This document shows, in pieces, positions 7,121-13,728 of a DNA stretch of 27,877 nucleotides. The DNA lies in contig JBEKKV010000029.1 of the NCBI GenBank assembly GCA_050010555.1, forward strand, positions 1 through 27,877, in the 5' to 3' direction. Both the position numbers and the translations under genes were made by a program. The notes below the pieces were generated by a model. The model saw only the letters and a list, made by a program, of their open reading frames with translations. It searched no databases and was not told the DNA's origin. Positions within the stretch are counted from its first letter, which is position 1, and every line of letters starts with the position of its first letter. The DNA comes from JALHUB01 sp050010555. Its GTDB lineage: Bacteria; Chloroflexota; Dehalococcoidia; DSTF01; JALHUB01.

Positions 7121-7149
7121 ATGATAGCATCGGGCCAAAGGCAAGTCAA
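7121..7149 (-). promoter_or_regulatory. Promoter for tRNA-Val and probably the thrS operon
   Basis: On the minus strand TTGACT (7149-7144) and TATCAT (7126-7121) are separated by exactly 17 nt. Transcription would start near 7114, about 5 nt before the tRNA. No other promoter-like pair fits between the tRNA and the T-box. Confidence 0.75.
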
Positions 7150-7173
7150 CGAAGCGACGCGCCGGCCGGTCGC

Positions 7174-7201
7174 TTGACAGGCGGCGGGCCGCGCGTATGA
7201 T
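7174..7201 (+). promoter_or_regulatory. Promoter for the Lrp-domain gene
   Basis: TTGACA (7174-7179) and TATGAT (7196-7201) are 16 nt apart, ending 31 nt before the ATG at 7233. It is divergent from the tRNA-Val promoter; the two -35 boxes lie 24 nt apart, so binding of polymerase at one could affect the other. Confidence 0.75.
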
Positions 7202-7232
7202 ATTCGCAAGCTGAGCTCTAGAGGAGGCAACG

Positions 7233-7481
7233 ATGTCGGTGCATGGATACGTCCTGATCGAGGCGGAGGTCGGCAGGGCAAGGTCGATAAGCGACGCCAT
7301 CTCCCGCCTGAGCAACCCCGATGCGGATATCGTCGCAGTCGATACCGTGACCGGTCCTTACGACGTCATCGTCCAGCTCGAGGCGGAGGACCTGGACCGG
7401 CTGGGGCGCTGCATCACCGACGTCCTCCAGCGCGTGGACGGCGTGCAGCGCACCACCACCTGCCTCGCCGTCCGGTTCTGA
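7233..7481 (+). CDS. Stand-alone Lrp/AsnC ligand-binding (RAM) domain protein
   Basis: 82 residues, ATG with AGGAGG at 7222-7227 and a 5-nt spacer. The sequence (HGYVLIEAEVGRARSISDAI..., VDTVTGPYDVIVQLEAEDLDRLGRCITDVLQRVDGV, TTTCLAV) is the alpha/beta-sandwich effector domain of Lrp/AsnC regulators. The DNA-binding helix-turn-helix half is missing, which is usual for the short stand-alone members. Such proteins form dimers or rings and bind amino acids; some modulate partner regulators. It is followed after 44 nt by the MobB-like gene, suggesting a two-gene operon. Family assignment is firm; its ligand and role are unknown. Confidence 0.88.
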   Translation: MSVHGYVLIEAEVGRARSISDAISRLSNPDADIVAVDTVTGPYDVIVQLEAEDLDRLGRCITDVLQRVDGVQRTTTCLAVRF

Positions 7482-7525
7482 CGCCTGTCCTCATTCGCAA
7501 CGCTGCGCTAGATAAGGAGACGAGC

Positions 7526-8143
7526 TTGCCTCCGGTACTTTGCATCGTAGGACGCGACAGGGCGAGCACGCGCCAGGTGGTCGAAAGGCTCGTGCGTGAG
7601 CTGGCGGCGAAGGGCGTGCGTGTGGCCACGGCGGTCGAGGCCGAAACGGCGCCGGCCGGCGGCTACATGACGGCGGGCAGCGAGATGACGATTGTCAAGG
7701 CGCCGGGCATCCTGTTCTCGATGCGTCGCCTCCACGACAAGCCATCGCTGGACGACCTCATCTGGGAGATGCGCGAAGACTACGACATCCTGCTCGCCGA
7801 CGGCTTTCGCAATAGTAGCTACCTGAAGCTGGAAGTCCGACTGGACGAAGCGGAGCTCCTCTGCCACAAGAACGAACTGCTGGCGATAGCGGGCGACAAA
7901 CCCCCGGAGCTCGATATCCCCGCCTTCGCCGTCGACGACTTCGCCCGGATGGCTGACCTCGTGCGACGCCGCTTCCTCACCCAAGAGCCCGGCGAAGACG
8001 CGGCGCTCTTCATCGACGGCGTGCGCCTGCCGCTCGCCCTCTTCGTTCGCAAGATCGTCGCCAGCACGGTGATGGGGATGGTGCGCCCGCTGAAGGCGAG
8101 CGACCCCAAGAGTGTGGTCGTCGCCGTGCGGCGCCGCGGCTAG
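7526..8143 (+). CDS. MobB-like protein with degenerate P-loop
   Basis: 205 residues, TTG start with AAGGAG at 7514-7519 and a 6-nt spacer. The overall pattern follows MobB, the GTP-binding partner in molybdopterin-guanine dinucleotide synthesis: an opening beta strand and helix (LCIVGRDRASTRQVVERLVREL), DILLADGFRNSSYLKLEV near 87-104, GDKPPELDIPAFAVDD near 123-138. A C-terminal domain LFIDGVRLPLALFVRKIVASTVMGMV at about 161-186 resembles an extension seen in some MobB proteins. The Walker A motif, normally GxxxxGK(S/T), reads GRDRASTRQ at 9-17, so both the second Gly and the Lys are lost. Nucleotide binding by the usual mode is unlikely. No other molybdenum cofactor gene is nearby. It ends with a 4-nt convergent overlap with acylphosphatase. 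It could be a repurposed MobB-fold protein; the function is unknown. Confidence 0.75.
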   Translation: MPPVLCIVGRDRASTRQVVERLVRELAAKGVRVATAVEAETAPAGGYMTAGSEMTIVKAPGILFSMRRLHDKPSLDDLIWEMREDYDILLADGFRNSSYLKLEVRLDEAELLCHKNELLAIAGDKPPELDIPAFAVDDFARMADLVRRRFLTQEPGEDAALFIDGVRLPLALFVRKIVASTVMGMVRPLKASDPKSVVVAVRRRG

Positions 8144-8430
8144 AAGCGCGCCTCGAACCTGCCGAACTCGCCGGAGGCGTGGCACCAGCGCACCTGGACG
8201 CTGTCGACGCGCGCCATGAACGGGCCTTTCCAGAGATGCCGCACCAGCTCTTCGAGGTCGGACTGCGGGCCTTCCGCCACCACCTCCACGCTGCTGCCGT
8301 CGTCGCTGTTGCGCACGTAGCCGCCGAGACCAAGCGACCGCGCGCGCAGCACGACGAACTGGCGAAAGCCGACCGCCTGCACCGCGCCGCGTACAACCGC
8401 CTTCAGCGCCGCCCGTTCCTCCTCCGTCAC
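8140..8430 (-). CDS. acyP: Acylphosphatase
   Basis: 96 residues, GTG start with AAGGAGG at 8438-8444 and a 7-nt spacer. The start overlaps the stop of the aroK-aroB fusion in GTGA. It carries both catalytic residues of the family at their classical positions: Arg23 in GAVQAVGFRQF and Asn41 in GYVRN, followed by DGSSVEVVAEG. Acylphosphatase hydrolyses carboxyl-phosphate bonds such as those of acetyl phosphate or 1,3-bisphosphoglycerate in the cytoplasm. It is the last gene of the alaS-to-aroB operon. The 3' end overlaps the convergent MobB-like gene by 4 nt, so no terminator fits between them. Confidence 0.93.
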   Translation of the reverse strand: MTEEERAALKAVVRGAVQAVGFRQFVVLRARSLGLGGYVRNSDDGSSVEVVAEGPQSDLEELVRHLWKGPFMARVDSVQVRWCHASGEFGRFEARF

Positions 8431-10139
8431 CTCCGCCCCTCCTTAGGAGCTTCGCTTAGCATCTCCTGAAGGACTTCCCGCACCAGCTCCAGCGGCACGT
8501 CGCCTCGCAGCATTGGCTGTCCGGCGTCCGACAGCAGCACCCAGCGAACGCTCGTGCCGACAACCTTCTTGTCGAGGCTGATGGCCGCGAGCAAGGAATC
8601 GACGCTCACGGGCGGAATCGGCCCGAGCAGCCCGAAGCGTCGCAGGAGCGCGTTCTGTCGCTCGACAAGCTCCGGCGACGTGATGCCGAGTCGCCGCCCC
8701 AGCTCGGCCGCGCCGGCCATGCCCCAGGCGACAGCCTCCCCGTGCAGCATGACATTGTAGCCCGTCGCGGCCTCGAGCGCATGGCCGATTGTGTGACCGT
8801 AGTTGAGAATGCTCCGACCACCGGTCAGCTCTCGCTCGTCTTCGGCCACCACCTGCGCCTTCAGCGCCATCGATTGTCGCACCGTCTCGGTCATCGCAGC
8901 CGGGTCGAGCGCAAGGAGCGCATCGGCATCGTCTTCGAGGCCGTCGAGCAGCGTCGGGCTCAGGGCCAGCGCGTGCTTGATAACCTCCGCCCAGCCGGAG
9001 ACAAGCTCCCGCTCCGGCAGCGTGCCCAGCATCGATACGTCGGCGAAGACGATCCGCGGCTGATAGAAGGCGCCGACCAGATTCTTCGCCTCAGGCCGGT
9101 CGACCGCCACCTTGCCGCCGACGGAAGCGTCGACCATCGCCAGCAAACTCGTTGGCATCTGGACCAGCGGCAGTCCGCGAAGGTAGGTCGCGGCCGCGAA
9201 GCCCGCCAGGTCGCCGATGACGCCGCCGCCGAGGGCAAGCACCGCTTGGCCGCGCTCCGCCCTGTTCGCCGCCAGCCAATCGTAGATGCGGGATGCGCAT
9301 TCCAGCGTCTTGCTCGCCTCGCCGGCCGGAACGACGTGCGTGCGAACGGCGAATCCGCTCGCGGAGAGAATATCGGTGACCAGGCGTCCATAGTGCGGCT
9401 GAACGTTGGAATCCATAATGACGTAGACTACGTCACTCAGGCCTGACTCGCGCAGCTTTTCGCCCACCCGGTCGCTTATCCCCCAGCCGGCGAAGACGGG
9501 ATAGCGCGCCGTGTCTGTCGTGACGACGCAGACGAGATCCGCCTCGTCGCCTCGTGACGCGGCAGTGCCGGCGAGACGCGAGGCGTCGTAGTTGGGGCGT
9601 TCCGCCAGGCGGCGCCACGCCCGCACGACTTCCTCGGCGACAAGCTCCGGCGTTAGGTCGTCGGTGTGGACGGTGAAGTCAGCAAGAGCGTACAGCGGCT
9701 GGCGCTGCGCCTTGAGGCGAAGGATGCGTCCGAGGGGGTCGTCGCCGCGCAGCAGCGGCCGCTCCGACTCTTCGCGGTCGCCCGGCTGCTGCAGCCGCGA
9801 GAGTATCGTCTCCGGGCGCGCCTCCAGGCAGACGACGAACCCGTTCTGTGCTATGAGGCGCCGGTTCTCTTCCGCCAGAACCACGCCGCCGCCGGTCGCG
9901 AACACGACCTCGACCTCCTGGCAGGCGCGTCGCAGCGCCTCGGTCTCGCGCAGTCGAAAGCCGGCCTCGCCTTCGTCGGCGAACACGGCGGGCACAGGCT
10001 TGCCAGCCGCCTCTTCGATCAGGTCGTCGAGGTCGAGGAAGCGCCAGCCGAGCATCTGCGCGGCCAGCGGCGCCACGCGCGACTTGCCGCTGAACGAGAA
10101 GCCGGTGAGGAAGACGCGGCGCGGCGGTTGCGAAGCCAT
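8427..10139 (-). CDS. aroKB: Bifunctional shikimate kinase / 3-dehydroquinate synthase
   Basis: 570 residues, a fusion of two shikimate-pathway enzymes. Residues 1-175 are shikimate kinase: P-loop GFSFSGKS at 13-20, DLDDLIE near 36-42, FRLRETEALRR near 61-71, FATGGGVVL near 80-88, and the lid motif ERPLL. After a short linker, residues about 200-570 are 3-dehydroquinate synthase: GGGVIGDLAGFAAATYLRG, MPTSLLAMVDASVGGKVAVD, then the zinc ligands in SGWAEVIKHA, NYGHTIGHALE and LHGEAVAWG. It converts DAHP to 3-dehydroquinate and shikimate to shikimate 3-phosphate. The two steps are not consecutive; dehydroquinase and AroE act in between. Its start lies 2 nt after aroC and lacks a clear ribosome binding site, so translational coupling is likely. 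Confidence 0.96.
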   Translation of the reverse strand: MASQPPRRVFLTGFSFSGKSRVAPLAAQMLGWRFLDLDDLIEEAAGKPVPAVFADEGEAGFRLRETEALRRACQEVEVVFATGGGVVLAEENRRLIAQNGFVVCLEARPETILSRLQQPGDREESERPLLRGDDPLGRILRLKAQRQPLYALADFTVHTDDLTPELVAEEVVRAWRRLAERPNYDASRLAGTAASRGDEADLVCVVTTDTARYPVFAGWGISDRVGEKLRESGLSDVVYVIMDSNVQPHYGRLVTDILSASGFAVRTHVVPAGEASKTLECASRIYDWLAANRAERGQAVLALGGGVIGDLAGFAAATYLRGLPLVQMPTSLLAMVDASVGGKVAVDRPEAKNLVGAFYQPRIVFADVSMLGTLPERELVSGWAEVIKHALALSPTLLDGLEDDADALLALDPAAMTETVRQSMALKAQVVAEDERELTGGRSILNYGHTIGHALEAATGYNVMLHGEAVAWGMAGAAELGRRLGITSPELVERQNALLRRFGLLGPIPPVSVDSLLAAISLDKKVVGTSVRWVLLSDAGQPMLRGDVPLELVREVLQEMLSEAPKEGRR

Positions 10140-10141
10140 GT

Positions 10142-11311
10142 TCAGCTCGAAGGGTGCGGACCGACGGTCTCGACGTAGGCGCGATAGTTCCGGAGCGTCT
10201 CGCTCATGTGATCGCCGCCGAACTTCTCCAGCATCGCGGCGGCCAGCACGATGGCGACCATCGCCTCGGCGATGACGCCGGCGGCCGGTACTATGCAGAC
10301 GTCCGAGCGCTCGTAGTGCGCCTCGGTCGCCTCCCCCGTCGACAGGTCGGCGGAGGGCAGACGGCGCGCCATCGTCGATATCGGCTTCAGCGCCGCGCGC
10401 ACGACGAGCGGTTCGCCGTTAGTCATGCCGCCCTCGAGGCCGCCGGCGTGGTTGGAGGCGCGTCGCCAGGGGCGGCCGACCCACTCGCCCTTCGGCAAAA
10501 TGACGTCCTGCGACTCCGAACCAGGCATTCGCGCCCCCGCGAAGCCGTCGCCGAACTCCACGCCCTTCACGGATGGAATGCTCATGACGGCCTGGGCCAG
10601 CAGACCGGTCAGCCGCCGGTCCCAGTGCACGTGGCTCCCCAGCCCGATTGGCAGGCCGGTGGCACGGACCTCCGTGACGCCGCCGAGGCTGTTGCCTTCC
10701 TCCCGCGCGGCATCGATGGCGGCAAGCATGCGCTCCCCCGCTTCCGCGTCGGCGCAGCGCAGCGGCGACTCCTCGATAGCCTGCCAGTCCGGGTCGACCA
10801 CGGATTGCACCTCGACATTGCCGACGGCAACGGTCAGGCTGTGGATGGCAACGCCGAACTCCTCCAGGAGGCGCCTGGCGACGGCGCCGACCGCCACTCG
10901 CGCCGTCGTTTCGCGCGCGCTCGCCCGTTCGAGGACGTTGCGCACGTCATCAGCAGCGTACTTCATTGCGCCGTCGAGGTCGGCATGGCCGGGGCGCAGG
11001 CGGGTCACCCTTTTGACCGCCGTCTCGGGCGCTTCGACGCCCATGACGTCGCACCAGTTCTCCCAGTCGCGATTCGTAATCATGAGGGCGAGGGGGCTGC
11101 CGAGCGTCAGGCCGTGGCGGACGCCGGAGACGATCTCCGCGCGGTCGCTCTCGATCTTCTGCCGGCCGCCGCGCCCGTAGCCGCCCTGGCGACGCTTCAG
11201 GTCGCGGGCGACGTACTCCTCGGACAGCGCGAGACCGGCGGGAATCCCCTCGACGACTGCAGTCAGCGCCTTGCCATGCGACTCGCCTGCGGTGAGAAAG
11301 CGAAGCGTCAA
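10142..11311 (-). CDS. aroC: Chorismate synthase
   Basis: 389 residues with a TTG start; GGAGAGG lies 4-5 nt upstream. Signatures: LTAGESHGKALTAVVEGIPAG near 6-26, RRQGGYGRGGRQKIESD, RPGHADLDGAMKY, RASARETTARVAVGA, and GMTNGEPLVVRAALKPISTM. The enzyme uses reduced FMN to eliminate phosphate from EPSP, giving chorismate for aromatic amino acids, folate and quinones. Length is normal. It sits 25 nt downstream of aroE and 2 nt upstream of the aroK-aroB fusion in the same operon. EPSP synthase (aroA) and DAHP synthase are not in the window. Confidence 0.97.
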   Translation of the reverse strand: MTLRFLTAGESHGKALTAVVEGIPAGLALSEEYVARDLKRRQGGYGRGGRQKIESDRAEIVSGVRHGLTLGSPLALMITNRDWENWCDVMGVEAPETAVKRVTRLRPGHADLDGAMKYAADDVRNVLERASARETTARVAVGAVARRLLEEFGVAIHSLTVAVGNVEVQSVVDPDWQAIEESPLRCADAEAGERMLAAIDAAREEGNSLGGVTEVRATGLPIGLGSHVHWDRRLTGLLAQAVMSIPSVKGVEFGDGFAGARMPGSESQDVILPKGEWVGRPWRRASNHAGGLEGGMTNGEPLVVRAALKPISTMARRLPSADLSTGEATEAHYERSDVCIVPAAGVIAEAMVAIVLAAAMLEKFGGDHMSETLRNYRAYVETVGPHPSS

Positions 11312-11336
11312 ATCCCTCTCCTTCGCCTGTGTTATG

Positions 11337-12194
11337 TCAATTCGTTTCGCTCAGGCCTGCCTCTGCCGCCGCCAGCATCTCGTCCACCGGCGCGTCCAGC
11401 CCCGTCCACAGCTTGAACGACGCGGCCGCCTGATGCACCAGCATCGACAGGCCGTTCGCCGTGCGGGCGCCGCGTGTCTGCGCCGCCACAAGGAGCGGCG
11501 TCAGCGGCGGGTTGTACACCAGGTCGAACACTAGCGCGCCGGAGGGGATGTCCACCGGGTCGAGCGGCGTCTGCCCTTCCGCCTCGCCGTGGCGCGTGCC
11601 CACCGGCGTACAGTTTACCAGAAGCCGAGCCTCTGTCACTTCCTCTCGAAAAGCTGAATCGGAGGGGAGATGCGCGCGCACGATGACGCTCGCCGGCGCG
11701 AGAGAGCGCAAATGACCGGCCAATGCCTTAGCGCGGGCGACATCGACGTCGCACAGGTCGAGGGACGCGACACCCGCCCGCACCAACGCCAGCCCCACCG
11801 CCCGCGCTGCGCCGCCGGCGCCGAGCACCGCGACGGGCTGCCCCGTCGCCGAGAAGCCCGTCGACTCCAGCGCCCGCTGGAAGCCAACAACGTCGGTATT
11901 GTAGCCGGAAAGCCAGCCGCCTTGGTTGACGATTGTGTTGACAGCGCCGGTGTCGCTAGCGACCGCGTCCAGCCGGTCGAGGAACGGGATGACGGCCTGC
12001 TTGTGCGGCACGGTCACGTTCGCGCCGAGAGCGTCGGGCGAGCGCAGGCTGTGGACCCGCGCTTCGAGCTCGGACGGCGGCGTCTCCCACAGCGCATAGC
12101 GCTCTTCGCGATGATGATGGGCAAACGCCACGTTCTGGATGAGCGGCGACACCGAGTGCGCGACGGGATAGCCGATGAGGCCAACGCGTTTCAT
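11337..12194 (-). CDS. aroE: Shikimate dehydrogenase (NADP)
   Basis: 285 residues, ATG start with GAGGG about 4 nt upstream. It begins KRVGLIGYPVAHSVSPLIQN, with the two shikimate-binding serines in HSVSP. The catalytic Lys65 lies in NVTVPHK and Asp101 in GYNTD. The dinucleotide-binding loop is GAGGAAR at about 125-131, followed by NCTPVG and FDLVYNPPLTPLL. It reduces 3-dehydroshikimate to shikimate. Length and motif set are typical. Gap to mltG upstream is 19 nt. Confidence 0.96.
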   Translation of the reverse strand: MKRVGLIGYPVAHSVSPLIQNVAFAHHHREERYALWETPPSELEARVHSLRSPDALGANVTVPHKQAVIPFLDRLDAVASDTGAVNTIVNQGGWLSGYNTDVVGFQRALESTGFSATGQPVAVLGAGGAARAVGLALVRAGVASLDLCDVDVARAKALAGHLRSLAPASVIVRAHLPSDSAFREEVTEARLLVNCTPVGTRHGEAEGQTPLDPVDIPSGALVFDLVYNPPLTPLLVAAQTRGARTANGLSMLVHQAAASFKLWTGLDAPVDEMLAAAEAGLSETN

Positions 12195-12213
12195 GTCCCT
12201 CGCTTTCGGAGCG

Positions 12214-13269
12214 CTAGTGCTGATAGAGCTGCACGTTTCGCAGATGCTCTTCCAGCGTCTCGGCGAAGACGTGGCTGCCGTCGCCCTTGGCGACGAAATA
12301 GAGATAGTTCGTCTGAGCCGGGTGCAGGACCGCTCGAATCGAGTCGAGGCCCGGGCACGCGATCGGTCCGGGCGGCAGGCCGTTGTTCACGTACGTGTTG
12401 TAGGGCGAGTCGACCTTCAGATCGTCCGCTGAGAGTTCCGTCTTCCAGTAGCCGAACGCCTCAACGTTCTGCGGGTCGTTGCCGAGGGCGTACTGCACGG
12501 TGGGGTCCGCTTCCAGGGGCATGCCGATGTTCAGCCGGTTGATGTAGACGCTGGCGATCAGCGGCCGCTCCTCCGGCTTGACGGCCTCCCGCTCGACGAT
12601 TGACGCGAGCGTGAGCACCTGGTCGAGTGTAAGGCCCGTTGCCGCAAGGTCCGGCTGGACTACCGGAAGCACCTGCTCATTGAAGGCGTCGAGCATCTTC
12701 TGGACGGCTTCGTCCGCCGTGACCTCGCGCGAGAAGCCGTAGGTCGCCGGAAAGAGGTAACCATCGAGGGTGCCGCTCGCGTCGCCGGCGACGACCGCCT
12801 CGGCGCGACGGTCCGCCACCGCCTTCATAAAGTCAGCCTTAGACACGACGCCCTTGGCGTCCAACAGTGCGGCGATCTCTTCGACGCGCAGCCCTTCGGG
12901 AATCGTGACCATCAGCGGCGCCGTGATGCCGTTGTGGATCCGGTCGATGGTTGCTAGCGTCGTCATCCCTTTGTCGAACTCATAGTCGCCGGCCTGAAGC
13001 TGGTCCTCCTGCCCCATCAGCGCGACAAGGACGCGAAACAGCGTCGCGCTCTGGATGACGCCGGCGCTCTGCAGGTCCTGGCCAATCTTGCCGGCCGCCT
13101 CGCCGTCCTTGATTGTAACGTTGGCGACGCCGGAGGCGGGAGTCGGACCGAGGGCCGCCGAGGGCTCACTTGTGAGGATGCTGCCGGGCATTACCCACAT
13201 CGCCCCGGCAACCACGCCTATCGTCACGACCGCCAGCGCGATGGCCGCCGCGGGCATCAGCTTCGACAA
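12214..13269 (-). CDS. mltG: Endolytic murein transglycosylase MltG (YceG-like)
   Basis: 351 residues with a TTG start and AGGA about 9 nt upstream; it overlaps ruvX by 13 nt. Residues about 6-28 are a hydrophobic N-terminal helix anchoring the protein in the membrane, followed by a Pro/Ala/Ser-rich stretch. A LysM-like segment (IPEGLRVEEIAALLDAKGVV) occurs near 123-142. The catalytic Glu226 lies in LASIVEREA, with VYINRLNIGMPLEADPTVQYAL and YNTYVNNGLPPGPIACPG after it, all hallmark MltG motifs. MltG cuts nascent glycan strands and releases them from the membrane. It implies a peptidoglycan wall, informative because some Dehalococcoidia lack one. Confidence 0.95.
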   Translation of the reverse strand: MSKLMPAAAIALAVVTIGVVAGAMWVMPGSILTSEPSAALGPTPASGVANVTIKDGEAAGKIGQDLQSAGVIQSATLFRVLVALMGQEDQLQAGDYEFDKGMTTLATIDRIHNGITAPLMVTIPEGLRVEEIAALLDAKGVVSKADFMKAVADRRAEAVVAGDASGTLDGYLFPATYGFSREVTADEAVQKMLDAFNEQVLPVVQPDLAATGLTLDQVLTLASIVEREAVKPEERPLIASVYINRLNIGMPLEADPTVQYALGNDPQNVEAFGYWKTELSADDLKVDSPYNTYVNNGLPPGPIACPGLDSIRAVLHPAQTNYLYFVAKGDGSHVFAETLEEHLRNVQLYQH

Positions 13270-13727
13270 TTCGACTGTCCTTGTTCTCCGGCCGGCCGGC
13301 TATCGAGGTAGCCCTGGAGGATTATCGCTGCCGCCAGTGCGTCCTTTTCTCCCGCATTCTTTTCGGGGGCCCGCCTGCCGCCGGGCCTGGGCCTGGAGCG
13401 CGTCTCGCGCCGCAAGAGCTGTTCCGCCTGCACCGTCGAAAGCCTTTCATCCCAGAGGGTCACCGGCGCGCTGATGGCAGGCAGCAGCAATCGCACGAAC
13501 TCCTGCACGCTCTCCGCCTGCTCGCCCACGCCGCCGTCGAGCCGCAGCGGCAGGCCCACGACGACGGCTTCGACGCCCTCCTCGGCCACCAGCGCCGCTA
13601 TCTCCCTGACGGCTGCCTCCTGCGCCTTCACCTGGAGCGTCCGCAGGGGCACCGCGACCTGGCCGTTCGGATCGCTTATCGCGACGCCGATGCGCCTCTC
13701 GCCAACGTCCAGCCCGAGAAATCGCAA
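13257..13727 (-). CDS. ruvX: RuvX/YqgF family Holliday junction resolvase-like nuclease
   Basis: 156 residues with a TTG start only 1 nt after the alaS stop. It opens RFLGLDVGERRIGVAISD with the first acidic residue of the RNase H fold, has VVVGLPLRLDGGVGEQAESV near 56-75 and LWDERLSTVQAEQLL near 91-105, then EKDALAAAIILQGYL carrying the last Asp. The family takes part in 16S rRNA 5' end processing and possibly junction resolution. The segment between 109 and 128 is longer and more basic (RRETRSRPRPGGRRAPEKNAG) than usual, and the tail extends to overlap mltG. The alaS-ruvX-mltG order is common in bacteria. Confidence 0.94.
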   Translation of the reverse strand: MRFLGLDVGERRIGVAISDPNGQVAVPLRTLQVKAQEAAVREIAALVAEEGVEAVVVGLPLRLDGGVGEQAESVQEFVRLLLPAISAPVTLWDERLSTVQAEQLLRRETRSRPRPGGRRAPEKNAGEKDALAAAIILQGYLDSRPAGEQGQSNCRS

Positions 13728-13728
13728 A

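Noticed and set aside
10154..11416. Plus-strand open frame of 420 codons opposite aroC
   Set aside because: Shadow of aroC in a high-GC gene; composition is Arg/Ala/His-rich and no family is recognisable.
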